Notes under the pieces: model-generated
What the model was told of the DNA's origin: nothing
The model's input: only the letters and a program-made list of their open reading frames with translations
The model's database searches: none
Shown here: piece after piece, positions 39,075 through 51,699 of the stretch
How the letters are laid out: every line of letters starts with the position of its first letter
How positions within the stretch are numbered: the first letter of the stretch is position 1
Made by a program: the position numbers and the translations under genes
Origin: Mauremys mutica
Taxonomy: Eukaryota; Chordata; Testudines; Geoemydidae
Length of the DNA: 64,000 bases
Assembly (NCBI RefSeq): GCF_020497125.1
Contig: NC_059080.1
Location: 45,139,563 to 45,203,562, forward strand
Direction: 5' to 3'

Positions 39075-40139
39075 GTAGTCTCAGTCTGGATTACAACGCA
39101 AAACATAGCAAACAAATTAGCAGTCTAGCAGCCCCAATATTAAGTTGTGGATCTAATTAAGGTTCTAAAGAGATACAATTTGACTTTTTTGGAGTTGACT
39201 TAAAAAAAATCCTTGTTTGTGACTAAACATCTGTTAAACAGCATAGCCTGAGGATTTTCCTTTTAACGTCCTTTTTAAAAAAGGCTTGAGGGTTTTTCGG
39301 CTCCCTTTTCATTTTTAAAGGTCATTTAATGAGGAGAGAAACTGACGACATAAGGGAAACTGAAAAAAAACAAACAACCCAAAACACAGAGTTTTTGCTA
39401 ACCTGTTTCACTTACAGTTGTCTATATGCAGCACATGACTCTTGTGTTTGGGGAGGCAGGATGTGAGCACCAAAAGCTCCCTAGAAGTGGAAGGAACCAC
39501 TAGTGCCTGGACTGTGGCCCCGCTCCACCCAGATGCCTCGCCCCCACTTGGACTTCCCCTGAGGCCCCATTCTCCACTCTGCTCTTCCCACCCCCACTCT
39601 GCCCCCTCCCCCTGCCCGCCACTTGTTCCTCTCTACCTGCCTTCTGCTCCTCTCCGCCCCGTCCCTGCTCACTCCTTTCTGCCCCCTCCTGCCTTATGGG
39701 TGAGCAACAGGGGGGAGAGGGCGAAGAGGAGCGAGCAATGGGGGTCTCAGGGGGAAGAGGCACAGCAAGGGCAGGAAGTGGCAGATCATGGGTGGAGCCA
39801 CAGGGGAAGAGGCCAAGCAGGGGCAGGGCCACGGTTTGGGTGCCAGTGCCTCCTGGCAACTTCTCAGGAACTTCCGGTGGCAGCGCTCCAAAGGTGGCGA
39901 ACATCCATTACAGCGGTGTTACAGTTACAGGACTGTCTGCACCTCTTGTCCCTGTTCTGGGCTGTCTGAGCACTATCGCCTCAGGTGTTCAGCCTCTTGC
40001 CCTCATCTGCTTCCGGGTGGAATCCTGCAATTCTCCCACGCTTAGACTAATACCCAGGTACATAACCCCAACTATACCTAATGCTTATCACCCTGCAGGT
40101 CCAACTGGGTTTGGGCACCTGTCTTGACACAAAGCATTT

Positions 40140-40800
40140 TTATTTAGCAATTAGAAGCTGGATCTGAGTCGACAGTGTGCCCTTGTTGCCAAGAAGGCTA
40201 ACGGCATTTTGGGCTGTATAAGTAGGGGCATTGCCAGCAGATCGATAAACGTGATCATTCCCCTCTATTTGGCATTGGTGAGGCCTCATCTGGAGTACTG
40301 TGTCCAGTTTTGGGCCCCACACTATAAGAAGGATGTGGAAAAATTGGAAAGAGTCCAGAGGAGGGCAACAAAAATGATTAGGGGGCTGGAGCACATGAGG
40401 AGACGCTGAGGGAACTGGGATTGTTTAGTCTGCAGAAGAGAAGAATGAGGGGGGATTTGATAGCTGCTTTCAACTACCTGAAAGGGGGTTCCAAAGAGAA
40501 TGGATCTAGACTGTTCTCAGTGGTAGAAGATGACAGAACAAGGAGTAATGGTCTCAAGTTGCAGAGGGGGAGGTTTAGGTTGGATATTAGGAAAAACTTT
40601 TTCACTAGTAGGGTGGTGAAGAACTGGAATGGGTTACCTAGGGAGGTGGTGGAATCTCCTTCCTTAGAGGTTTTTAAGGTCAGGCTAGACAAAGCCCTGG
40701 CTGGGATGATTTAGTTGGGTTTGGTCCTGCTTTGAGCAGGGGGTTGGACTAGATGACCTCCTGAGGTCCCTTCCAACCCTGAGATTCTATGATTCTATGA
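40140..40800 (+). mobile_element. CR1-type LINE, 3' end
   Basis: The plus frame reads [38 protein letters not shown], then [20 protein letters not shown] and [14 protein letters not shown], all CR1 3'-terminal blocks. It ends in the repeat ATTCTATGATTCTATGA. One frame break near 40408 is visible. Confidence 0.9.
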
Positions 40801-41012
40801 TATTAGGAAAAACAATTTCACTAGGAGGGTGGTGAAGCTCTGGAATGGGTTACCTAGGAGGTGGTGGAATCCTCCTTCCTTAAAGGTTTTTAAGGTCAGG
40901 CTTGACAAAGCCCTGGCTGGGATGATTTAGTTGATGGTCCTGCTTTAAGCAGGAGGTTGGACTAGATGACCTCCTGAAGTCCCTTTCAACCCTGATATTC
41001 TACGATTCTATG
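40801..41012 (+). repeat. Second CR1 3' end in direct tandem
   Basis: This repeats the segment from TATTAGGAAAAAC (first seen at about 40587) to the terminal TTCTATGA with about ten differences. It begins immediately after the terminal octamers of the previous copy. Confidence 0.85.
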
Positions 41013-41196
41013 AAATGTTGAATGCTAAAAAGTGCACATTTCACATACTGATTTTAAAATGTCCTTTCCGGCTTTAGCCAAAGTACCACTAGGGAGAGCT
41101 CTAGTTAAGTCAGAGGGTTTTCCTAACCCTTCAGTGGATTTCCCCCCACTTCTGCCAGTATGTGGAGTCTGTTAGTCATGTATTGTGTCTCTAGCT

Positions 41197-41806
41197 CAGG
41201 GGTGAGCAAACTTTTTGGGACGAGGGCCACATCTGGGCGAGGAAATTGTATGCAGGGCTGGGGCAGTGGGTTGGGGTGCGGGAGGGAGTGCAGGGTGTGT
41301 GGGAGGGGTGCAGTGTGCAGGAAGGGGCTCAGGGCAAGGGACTGGGGCAAAGGAGGGGTGTGGAGTATATGAGGGGGCTCAGAGAAGGGGGCTGGGGTGC
41401 AGGAGGGGTGCGGACTGTAAGGGGGGCTCAGGGCAGGGGGCTAGGGTGCAGAGTGCAGGAGGGGGCTCAGAGCAGGGGTGCAGGAGGCGTGTGGACTGCA
41501 GAAGGTGGCTCAGGGCAGGGGGTTGGGGTGCAGGAGGGGTTCAAGCTCCAGCCCAGCGCCACTTACCTAAAGCGACTCCGGGGTGGCAGCGGCGCACACT
41601 GGGGCAAGGGCAGGCTCCCTGCATGCCTGCCCTGTCCCCGGCACCGCACCGCTCCAGGAAGCGCAGTGGCACTGGTGGGGGCCTGGTGCCAGCCGCTTCT
41701 GAGAGCAGCATGGGGCCCGCAGTGCCATTGGGGGCAATCCCATGGGCCGGCTCCAAAGCCCTGAGGGGCCAGATCCGGCCCAAGAGCTGTAGTTTGCCCA
41801 CCACTG
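41197..41806. mobile_element. hAT non-autonomous element, 610 bp
   Basis: It starts CAGGGGTGAGCAAACTTTTT and ends GTAGTTTGCCCACCACTG. The flanks are CTCTAGCT (41189-41196) and CTCTACCT (41807-41814). The interior has tandem GGGGTGCAGGAGGGG-type units of about 50 bp. No transposase. Confidence 0.85.
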
Positions 41807-41860
41807 CTCTACCTGAAGGTTGTGTCAGTATTTCCATTATAAATGTCTGTTTTCAGGAGG

Positions 41861-41960
41861 AGCAGCAAAGAGTCCTGTGGCACCTTATAGACTAACAGAC
41901 GTTTTGCAGCATGAGCTTTCGTGGGTGAATACCCACTTCTTCGGATGCAAGTGGTGGCAA
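41861..41960 (-). ncRNA. Hammerhead-like motif in the PLE-1 3' tail
   Basis: The minus strand has GCATCCGAAGAAGTGGGTAT, then TCACCCACGAAAGCTCATGC. A CUGAUGA-like box (CCGAAGA here) is followed by a GTGGGT/ACCCAC stem, then GAAA and a possible two- to three-pair stem AGC/GCT, then an NUH-like site. Stem I is not evident. PLEs are known to carry hammerheads; activity here is unproven. Confidence 0.4.
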
Positions 41961-42023
41961 TTTCCAGGGGCAGGTTTATATATGCAAGCAAGAAGCAAGC
42001 TAGAGATAACGAGGTTAGTTCAA

Positions 42024-42380
42024 TCAGGGAGGATGAGGCCCTATTCTAGCAGTTGAGTGAAAACCAAGAGAGGAGAAACTGGTTCTGTAGTTGGCAAGCC
42101 ATTCACAGTCTTTGTTTAATCCTGAGCTGATGGTGTCAAATTTGCAGATGAACTGGAGCTCAGCAGTTTCTCTTTGAAGTCTGGTCCTGACGTTTTTTTG
42201 CTGCAGGATGGCCACCTTAAGATCTGCTATTGTGTGGCCAGGGAGGTTGAAGTGTTCTCCTACAGGTTTTTGTATATTGCCATTCCTAATATCTGATTTG
42301 TGTCCATTTATCCTTTTCCTTAGAGACTGTCCAGTTTGGCCGATGTACATAGCAGAGGGGCATTGCTGGCATATATTACA
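42024..42380 (-). pseudogene. PLE-1 GIY-YIG endonuclease domain, frameshifted from RT
   Basis: The VIYA end of the RT frame (GIY-like half) is followed by a small deletion near 42350. A new frame then carries MYIGQTGQSLRKRINGHKSD (YIG half and the Arg and His positions) and KPVGEHFNLPGH with the likely catalytic Glu. This endonuclease nicks the target DNA for PLE insertion. It ends at a stop at 42024. Confidence 0.9.
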
Positions 42381-44158
42381 TTGGTGGACGTGCAGGTGAA
42401 TGAACCGGTGATGGTGTGGCTGATCTGGTTAGGTCCTGTGATGGTGTCACTGGTGTAGATATGTGGGCAGAGTTGGCATCGAGGTTTGTTGCATGGATTG
42501 GTTCCTGAGCTAGAGTTACTATGGTGCGGTGTGCAGTTACTGGTGAGAATATGCTTCAGGTTGGCAGGTTGTCTGTGGGCGAGGACTGGCCTGCCACCCA
42601 AGGCCTGTGAAAGTGTGGGATCATTCTCCAGGATGGGTTGTAGATCCCTGATGATGCGCTGGAGGGGTTTTAGCTGGGGACTGTATGTGATGGCCAGTGG
42701 AGTCCTATTGGTTTCTTTCTTGGGTTTGTCTTGCAGTAGGAGGCTTCTGGGTACACGTCTGGCTCTGTTGATCTGTCTCCTTATTTCCTCGTGCGGGTAC
42801 TGTAGTTTTGAGAATGCTTGGTGGAGATTTTGTAGGTGTTGGTCTCTCTCTGTGGGGTTAGAGTAGATGCGGTTGTACCTCAGTGCTTGGCTGTAGACAA
42901 TGGATCTTGTGGTGTGCCCGGGATGGAAGCTGGAGGCATGAAGGTAGGCATAGCGGTCGGTAGGTTTTCGGTATAGGGTGATGTTAATGTGACCATCAAT
43001 TATTTGCACCGTAGTGTCTAGGAAGTGGACCTCCTGTGTAGATTGGTCCAGGCTGAGGTTGATGGTGGGGTGGAAGCTGTTGAAATCGTGGTGGAATTTT
43101 TCTAGAGTCTCCTTCCCGTGGGTCCAGATGATGAAGATGTCATCAATGTAGCGTAGGTAGAGAAGGGGCGTGAGTGGACGGGAGCTGAGGAAGCGTTGTT
43201 ACAGGTCAGCCATAAAAATATTGGCATATTGTGGGGCCATGCGGGTGCCCATAGCGGTGCCACTGATCTGGAGATATATGTTGTCATCAAATTTGAAATA
43301 GTTGTGTCGGAGGATAAAGGCACAGAGCTCAGCAACCAGTTGTGCTGTGGCATCATCAGGGATACTGTTCCTGACAGCTTGTATTCCATCAGCGTGTGGG
43401 ATGTTGGTGTAGAGAGCCTCTACATCCATGGTGGCCAGGATGGTGTTTTCTGGAAGGTCACCAATGCATTGTAGTTTCCTCAGGAAATCAGTGGTGTCAC
43501 GGAGATAGCTGGGAGTGCTGGTGGCATAGGGTCTGAGTAGAGAGTCCACATATCCAGACAGTCCTTCAGTGAGAGTTCCAATGCCCGAGATGATGGGGCG
43601 CCCAGGATTTCCAGGTTTGTGGATTTTGGGCAGTAGATAGAATAGCCCTGGTCGGGGCTCTAAGGGTATGTTGATTTGTTCCGGTGTAAGTGTAGGGAGT
43701 GTCCTGAGTAGATGGTGCAGTTTCTTAGTGTATTCCTCAATGGGATCTGAGGGAAGTGGCCTGTAGAATTTGGTGTTGGAGAGTTGTCTGGCGGCCTCCT
43801 TTTGGTAGTCAGACCTGTTCATGATGACAACAGCACCTCCTTTATCAGCCTCTTTGATTATAATGTCAGGATGGTTTCTGAGGCTGTGGATGGCATTGCG
43901 TTCTGCACGACTTAGGTTATGAGGCAAGCGATGTTGTTTTTCCACAATTTCTGCCTGTGCACGTCGGCGGAAGCATTCAATGTATAGGTCCAGACTGTCA
44001 TTTCGACCCTCAGGAGGAGTCCATGTGGAGTTCTTCTTTTTGTGCTGTTGGTGGGAGGGTAACTGTGTATCAGTGCACTGTTCAGTGTTGTCCTGAAAGT
44101 ATTCTTTGAGTCGGAGACGGCGAAAGTAGGCTTCCAGATCGCCGCAGAACTGTATCAT
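42320..44158 (-). pseudogene. PLE-1 reverse transcriptase region, one internal stop
   Basis: The frame runs from 44158 (upstream codons are also open) through NAIHSLRNHPDIIIKEADKG, LFYLLPKIHKPGNPGRPIIS, GYVDSLLRPYA, MDVEALYTNIPH and GTRMAPQYANIFMADL. It meets a TAA at 43199-43201 and continues in the same frame with YLRYIDDIFI, the active site with the two catalytic Asp. It then passes through the linker (FLDTTVQIIDG, YRKPTDRYAYL) to the Cys-rich block CNKPRCQLCPHI near 42460. RT uses the nicked target as primer in this class. Inactive as read because of the stop. Confidence 0.9.
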
Positions 44159-44360
44159 GTTGGTGGGGGTGGCAGGGCAGAAAGAGAGTCCCCGAGATAG
44201 GACAGACTGTTCTTCTGGGCTGAGTGTGTGGTTGGATAGATTGACGATATTGCTGGGTGGGTTAGGGGTACCACGGTTGTGGCCCCATGTAGCAGGCAGG
44301 AGTTTAGACAGCTTACAGTCCTTTTTCCTTTGTTCTCAGGAGTTAACAGCTCAGCCATAA

Positions 44361-44919
44361 TTGTCTGGCACTAGTCAGAATATAGCATACGTTGAATAGA
44401 AAAGTAAGTATTTGGGATTTTGAAATCAGTCTCCAAATGTCTCACTGAAAATGTCTTAAGGGGTTCTAGTGCACACTTAACACTCACAGGACAGCTGCAC
44501 TGACAATGATGCAATGATGTCTTTTAGCGTTAGCCTTGCTCACAGAAAAACAGCATGAATGGCTCAGCACATAGGAGGCAAAATTGTTGAGGTTGTTTCT
44601 TAGTTCCAGGCATCACCCAGGAGGGAGATCCCAGGCAGTGTAGTCAAAACAGAACAGCACAAGAAGTCATTAAAAAGCCATTCATCCTGGGCAGATAGAC
44701 TGTTCTGCCTGACTAATCTGAACTCCGCCCACTCAGTGGAAACAAAAACCAAATCCAGATTTGGACAGTTCTAATGCTGACCTGGGGGTTCACCTTAAAC
44801 TGCCAGTATTTTTAGATGGATCCCCAAAGTGTGCATATTGTCCATACTTCTTCCCAGAGCTCCCAGTCAGCTCAGGAAATGCACTGCTGCAGGAAGCAAA
44901 AGCTGCAGCTGGATTTCAA
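44361..44919. other. HDAC8 intron 4, unannotated stretch
   Basis: Nothing recognised. Confidence 0.4.
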
Positions 44920-44920
44920 G

Positions 44921-45115
44921 AGGATGGGGATAGCTCAGTGGTTTGAGCATTGGCCTGCTAAACCCAGGGTTGAGAGTTCAATCCTTGAGGGGGCCACCTA
45001 GGGATCTGGGGCAAAAATTGGTCCTGCTAGTGAAGGCAGGGGGCTGGACTCGATGACCTTTCAAGGTCCCTTCCAGTTCTAGGAGATTGGTATATCTCCA
45101 ATTATTATTATTTAT
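44921..45115 (+). repeat. tRNA-derived SINE with CR1-like tail (turtle Cry type)
   Basis: The tRNA-like head contains an A box (TAGCTCAGTGG) and a B-box-like segment (GGTTGAGAGTTCAATCC). The 3' part GGACTCGATGACCTTTCAAG, then GTCCCTTCCAGTTCTAGGA, resembles CR1 ends, and an (ATT)n tail follows. tRNA-Lys-derived SINEs of this build are known from turtles. Confidence 0.88.
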
Positions 45116-45734
45116 TATAACTTTATGAATGACCCCATCTGGTAGACACACAGAATAGAGGGACCAAATCTCATGCTTCAAGGAAAACACTGGGCCGCAG
45201 AGGTCAGGAAGAAATCTTGCCCTGTCCCTAAATACAGCATTCCACAATTGATGAGGTACTTCCTGAGGATTTTTTTCCAATGCATCAGCTATAGATTACT
45301 ATCACAGGCAGTATACCAAAACTGACAGGCTGTTGGTCCAATCTGGTATGGAAAATCTTATGATTCTATTAGAAAGAGGGGTCACTTTCTCATCTGCACA
45401 TGCTATTAAACACAGCCCTTGTGCTTCAGAAGATAAAGTACTACTTTCTCCTGAAACTCAGAGAGCAATAAGGGTACAAGCCACAGCTAACTTTATAAAC
45501 ATTTTTAGTCCTGTGACCTCCTGGGAATGAGAGAAACTTAGGGGCAAAGTTCCCATCTCCTCTCCTGCTGCTCTGAAATATTGCTATTGACAGTACATTA
45601 CTGCCCTATCTCAGATATTACAATACAGATCTAACAGATACTTTCAGAGCATAGGAAGGAATATGAAGAGCCAATTCTATTTCACCTCACCTCTTCTTAA
45701 ATACTTCATATGTCTCCAGGTTTCGATTCTCTTC

Positions 45735-45915
45735 AGTGCTTGGCAACACACCAGCAGCTTGCACTTCTATCTCAAAGTACTTTACTAGCATTAAGCCTCG
45801 CAACACCCCTATGAAGTACATGAGGTACTATGAGAAACTGAGGCATAGAGAAGTAAGTGATTGGTCTACGTCACACAGCAAAGCCCATGGTAGAGCCAGA
45901 ACTTAGATAACTGGG
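45735..45915 (-). repeat. MIR/CORE-SINE fragment
   Basis: It contains AAACTGAGGCATAGAGAAGT and GTCACACAGCAAAGCC, the MIR core as written in this orientation. Confidence 0.7.
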
Positions 45916-46146
45916 AGCCAAGAGTCCCGCCTCTGCACTACACACCACTTCTTCCCCAGCTGCCTCTTGTCTTTCAACCCACTCATTCTCTTCCCCACCC
46001 CCCAAAAATTCCCAATTCATTTGTATTGGTCTCTTTGGATGCTATTGTTTCTCCTTGCCCTGATGGTCTGTGTGGAAAGCTAGGAGCTATCAGGCTCGAT
46101 TCAGATACCAGGTTGGAAAGCACAAGGTAACAGGTTTTCTTCTTAC

Positions 46147-46288
46147 TTCTTTGCATGATGCCACCCTCCAGGCCAGTTAATCGCTACCTTGCACTTGCCG
46201 TCCATCAGACACTGGGCTGCTGTGATGCTGGCCCCTCCTACAGCTGCTGCATAGTCAAAGATACCTTCAGTGGCTGGACAGTCATAAC
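46147..46288 (-). CDS. HDAC8: HDAC8 coding exon 4 (142 bp)
   Basis: The minus strand encodes [20 protein letters not shown] onward to WPGGWHHAK, 46 whole codons with a two-base start and a two-base end. It contains the conserved catalytic region: Asp101 and Cys102 in the YDC motif, and the His142-His143 pair in GGWHHAK that acts in general acid-base catalysis in class I HDACs. The acceptor is CCCCTAG and the donor is AAGAA followed by GTAAGA. Differences from human include I115V, T119S, I127M, M130K and S138P; the proline sits just before the GGWHH motif. Splice phases join exactly with exons 3 and 5. Confidence 0.97.
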
Positions 46289-46905
46289 CTAGGGGTAAGA
46301 ACCAGAGAGCATCACTCAGGACAGAAGACTCCAGTGGGAACATCACTGCATTCCTAGTGGAAGTACACCAGGGAACTATATTTAACTTTAGTTACAGTTC
46401 TGGCTTCCTATTCTGGCTACTGTAGGAAGCCACAGTGAAGCTGCTGGCAAGGGGACTGACCTCTTTTGAGCATGGTCCATATGGAAGATGCCACCCTCTG
46501 GCTTTCCAAGGTGGGTTTCTTTGGACCCTGCTCCACAGGAAAAAGAATTAAAAGCCAGATGGCTTTCTCAGACCAAGAATACTCAGGGGTTGTATGGACC
46601 CCTCCTGGCTCAGTAACGAGCAGGTGCCAGGTCAGTTAGCCCCATTTGCACCACACACACTGGTTCAGTTACCAGATACATTGGGTTGCTTTGCTCTATT
46701 TCCCCTCTTTCACATGGAGTACCTGCAACCCCTCTACCTGCCCAACAGCCACACAGCACATCCTTAGTCTCCAGAAGCAGAGCTCTTCTACACTTGAACA
46801 CTATCATGAGAACTCAGTGGATGCGGACCGAGAACGTAACCCACTCTCTCACCTCCAGCACCACCCCACGCATTGGAGACCTTTCCAGGCATATCCAAAA
46901 TCTCA

Positions 46906-47147
46906 GGGTATGTCTTCACTGCAATCAGAGATATGGCAGCAGCACGTCAAGTTAGTTTTGCTCTTGCTAGCTCAAACAATAGCGGTGAGCTGCAGCAGCA
47001 CAGGTTAGTCACTCAAGAGGGCTTCCAAAGCCTGTGCTGCCACACATGCTGCCCTGGCTTCACTGCTACTGTGATTGGAGCTTGCTAGATCAAAGCTATT
47101 TCAACTATGTGCTGCAGTCACACTTCTGATGCACTGCAGACAGACCC
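46906..47147. mobile_element. Harbinger-type MITE, 242 bp
   Basis: GGGTATGTCTTCACTGC at the left and the complement of GGGTCTGTCTGCAGTGC at the right, with TCA duplicated at 46903-46905 and 47148-47150. Confidence 0.65.
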
Positions 47148-47976
47148 TCAGAGCAGGACAGAATTCCAAGACCAGTTTCTAGAATTAAACCTGTCGCCTT
47201 GGAAGAGCCTTGGGTGTTTTGTGCAGAACTCAGGAATCTGCAGTTGGGATCAGTGTAACATCAAGAAGGAGGCAGCATCTCCCACTGTCTCACACAAAGA
47301 TGACAAACTTCACCTCCCACTGTGCAGCTGGAAATGCTAAAGCCCTCCAGAGTGCTGACTTCAAGGAGTAGCTGCAAGTGCCATGGCAGGCAAGTGAGCA
47401 GTATAAATCCACTATAGAGCACAATGCTACTGTACTTGGTTGGAGCTCACTGAGCTCCTGCTATTCCCGTGATTCCTGCTTGCATATGCTGGAGCTAAAA
47501 TCAAGGCCAGACCCAGCTTGTTGGACATCTGCCTTTTCTGCTGCTGCAAGGCACATGGGTTTGGGTGGCTGCTTCCTATCAAACGGTTTTCAAACGCCTG
47601 GAACATCAGGACATGTCAAAACATCCAGTGGAGAATCGAATAACCAAGAATCATACTGAGCAGCAGAGAAGAAGTTAATGGCATTGGCAATTAAGTAGCC
47701 ATCATTAGGTTTTCAAGTTAATGCTCCACGGAGAAGGAGGAGGAGGAGGAAGACACCACCCTCACACCCACCCCCTTTGCATCACTGGTTCAGGAAGCCT
47801 GGCTCCCAGACCTCTTAAGAAACACTGGAACAGGTTATACCATGGACCACTCTCTGGTGCCCTCTGCTTGTTTGAAACTGAAAGTGAAGCCTCAGATCCC
47901 AGGAACACTGCAAGTTCTGCATGATGATCATTGTGTAATACCCCTCTCCTACCCCCCAGAAACCCATAAGCTCCAG

Positions 47977-48099
47977 TATCAGAGGGATAGCTGTGTTAGT
48001 CTGGATCTGTAAAAGCAGCAAAGGTCTGTTGTACCTTATAGACTAACAGACGTATTGGAGCATGAGCTTTCGTTGGTGAATACCCACTTCATCGGATAT
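47977..48099 (-). mobile_element. PLE-1-family 3' tail inserted alone (123 bp)
   Basis: On the minus strand it reads ATCCGATGAAGTGGGTATTC, then ACCAACGAAAGCTCATGCTC, and ends CAGACTAACACAGCTATCCC. A perfect 11-bp duplication ATAAGCTCCAG flanks it (47966-47976 and 48100-48110). It carries the full short tail including the last bases missing in PLE-1, and a nearly canonical hammerhead box (CCGATGA). Confidence 0.85.
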
Positions 48100-48306
48100 A
48101 TAAGCTCCAGCAGTTCAAATAGCAGCTTTGCACATCTACACTAGAGGTATATGGATGGAGTTATACCAATGGCTAGAATCGGGACCTATGTGCAGTCTAG
48201 ACAAGGTTTAAGTCACTCTTTGTTCAGCCATGGCCATTGAAGTACAGTTCTACTCTGAAAGCGGCCTTGTCAAAATGTCTCTTGGGGCTCCATCTTTATC
48301 ATCTTG

Positions 48307-48543
48307 GGGAGTATGTCTACACAGTCTGCAGCTACATGCCTCCCAGCCCATATTAACAGGACTCACTAGAGCTCTAAAAATAGCTATATAGACACCCCCC
48401 TCCCTAGGTTTCAGAGCCCAGGCTGCAACTTCAAAGCATTGTCTATGCAGCTGTATTTAGAGCACTAGCACAAGCCCCACTCACCAACCGAAGCCTGTTG
48501 ACCCAGGCTGCGAGGCTTGCTGCCGCAGGCTGTGTAGACATAC
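48307..48543. mobile_element. Harbinger-type MITE, about 237 bp
   Basis: AGTATGTCTACACAGTCTGC at the left and the complement of GTATGTCTACACAGCCTGC at the right. The interior is non-coding. Confidence 0.65.
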
Positions 48544-48997
48544 CAGATCAAATGCACTTGTTTCCAAGTAAACCATTGTTTTGTGTCTAGCTGTCAGCCT
48601 GCCAACTCACCCAGTGATCTAAGTGCAATGCTGGAATCATTCCTTGTCACACTGGGCTGCAGTAATATAGATTCTTGAACTGAGACTCCATTAGCATTAT
48701 GTTAATGATGCATGAGCCAGAATAGAATCTAGCTCCCTCTCGCAAAGCTGTGCTGCCTCTTCTAGGTTAAAAGGAGCAATTTTTAGAAAGGTTTGCACTG
48801 GGAAAGCTAGTAGTTCTGCCAATTAACACAGGGAGAAGATCTGTGCAGTAAGAACAGCCCATTTTTACAGTCACTTAGAGCAGAAACGGACTTTGTTTAA
48901 AAGGCTGAAAACGAGAAAATCTTTGATGGCTCCTTCTGGAAAATGTGCAAGACTTCAACCTCAAAACAAACAACCATCTTCCATTCATCTTTGCTTA

Positions 48998-50929
<1,932 letters not shown>

Positions 50930-50935
<6 letters not shown>

Positions 50936-51190
50936 TGCTGACTCTGTGGGTGCTCCAGGGCTGGAGCGCCAACGGAAAAAAAATTAGTGGGTGTTTAGCA
51001 CCCACCAGCAGCCAAACTCCCCTCTTCCCCCCTACTCCTGCCTGCCAGTGGCTCTGCCAATCAACTCCTCCCCTCTCTCCCAATGCCTTCCGCGATCAGC
51101 TGTTTCACAGCCTGAAGGAGGTGCTGGGATTGAGGGGGAGGAGCAGGGGCAGAGTAGGGGTTGAGGGACAGTTAGAAGAGAGCTGAAGAC
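50930..51190. repeat. Probable MITE-like dispersed repeat
   Basis: It starts ATAGGTGCTGACTCTGTGGG, then GTGCTCCAGGGCTGGAGCGC and a GGGTGTTTAGCACCCACC self-complementary block. The right end is not resolved. Confidence 0.4.
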
Positions 51191-51699
51191 ACAGGGCATG
51201 TCATCTGTGTGACTAGAGAAGGGACAAATATGCAGCTAGCCCTGGAACCGTGACACTGGCCGCCGCCACCACCTTTTCTGCCCCAAAACTTCCCCTGGGG
51301 AATTTCTAGGCATCACCCCATCGGGCAAGAGGAAAAAACGGCTACCTAACTTTCATAACTGTTGTCCCTTCTATTCTAGCTGTGCGCGCGACCACATGCG
51401 TGGCCAGAGATTTTTGCCTTACTGGTATCTGTAGGGCTGGCAGTGGCACCCCCTTGAGTGCCGCAATCATGTGTTGGTATATCAAGTGCCGCTGACCCTA
51501 CACCCTCTCAGTTCCTTCTTGCCAGCAAGTCCAACAGAGGGCTAGGAGGGCGGGTAATGAAATGGACATGAGCAACATCTAGAAGAACAACAGTTACAAA
51601 AGGAAGGTAACTGTTTTTTCTTCGAGTGCTTGCTCATGTCTATTCCATGCTTGGTGACTCACAAGCAGTGCCAATGGAAATGGGCTCAGAGTTCACAGT

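Larger units (their letters stand above)
41861..44360 (-). mobile_element. Penelope-like element PLE-1, nearly complete
   Basis: Minus-strand RT and GIY-YIG endonuclease are followed by the 3' tail (41960-41861) that also occurs alone at 47977-48099 and 57840-57910. Only one stop and one small frameshift were found in about 2.2 kb of coding sequence, so it is recent. The outer 5' boundary is uncertain, and the last 35 or so bases of the tail seen in the short copies are missing. Confidence 0.9.

Noticed and set aside
39442..39969. 175-codon Pro-rich ORF
   Set aside because: Biased C-rich composition, a mirror ORF on the other strand, no domain.
41215..41895. Gly-rich 226-codon ORF
   Set aside because: It is a translation of tandem G-rich units within a hAT non-autonomous element.
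44926..44998. Possible tRNA gene
   Set aside because: The A- and B-box-like segments are the head of a tRNA-derived SINE; it lacks a clean cloverleaf and runs into the CR1-like tail.
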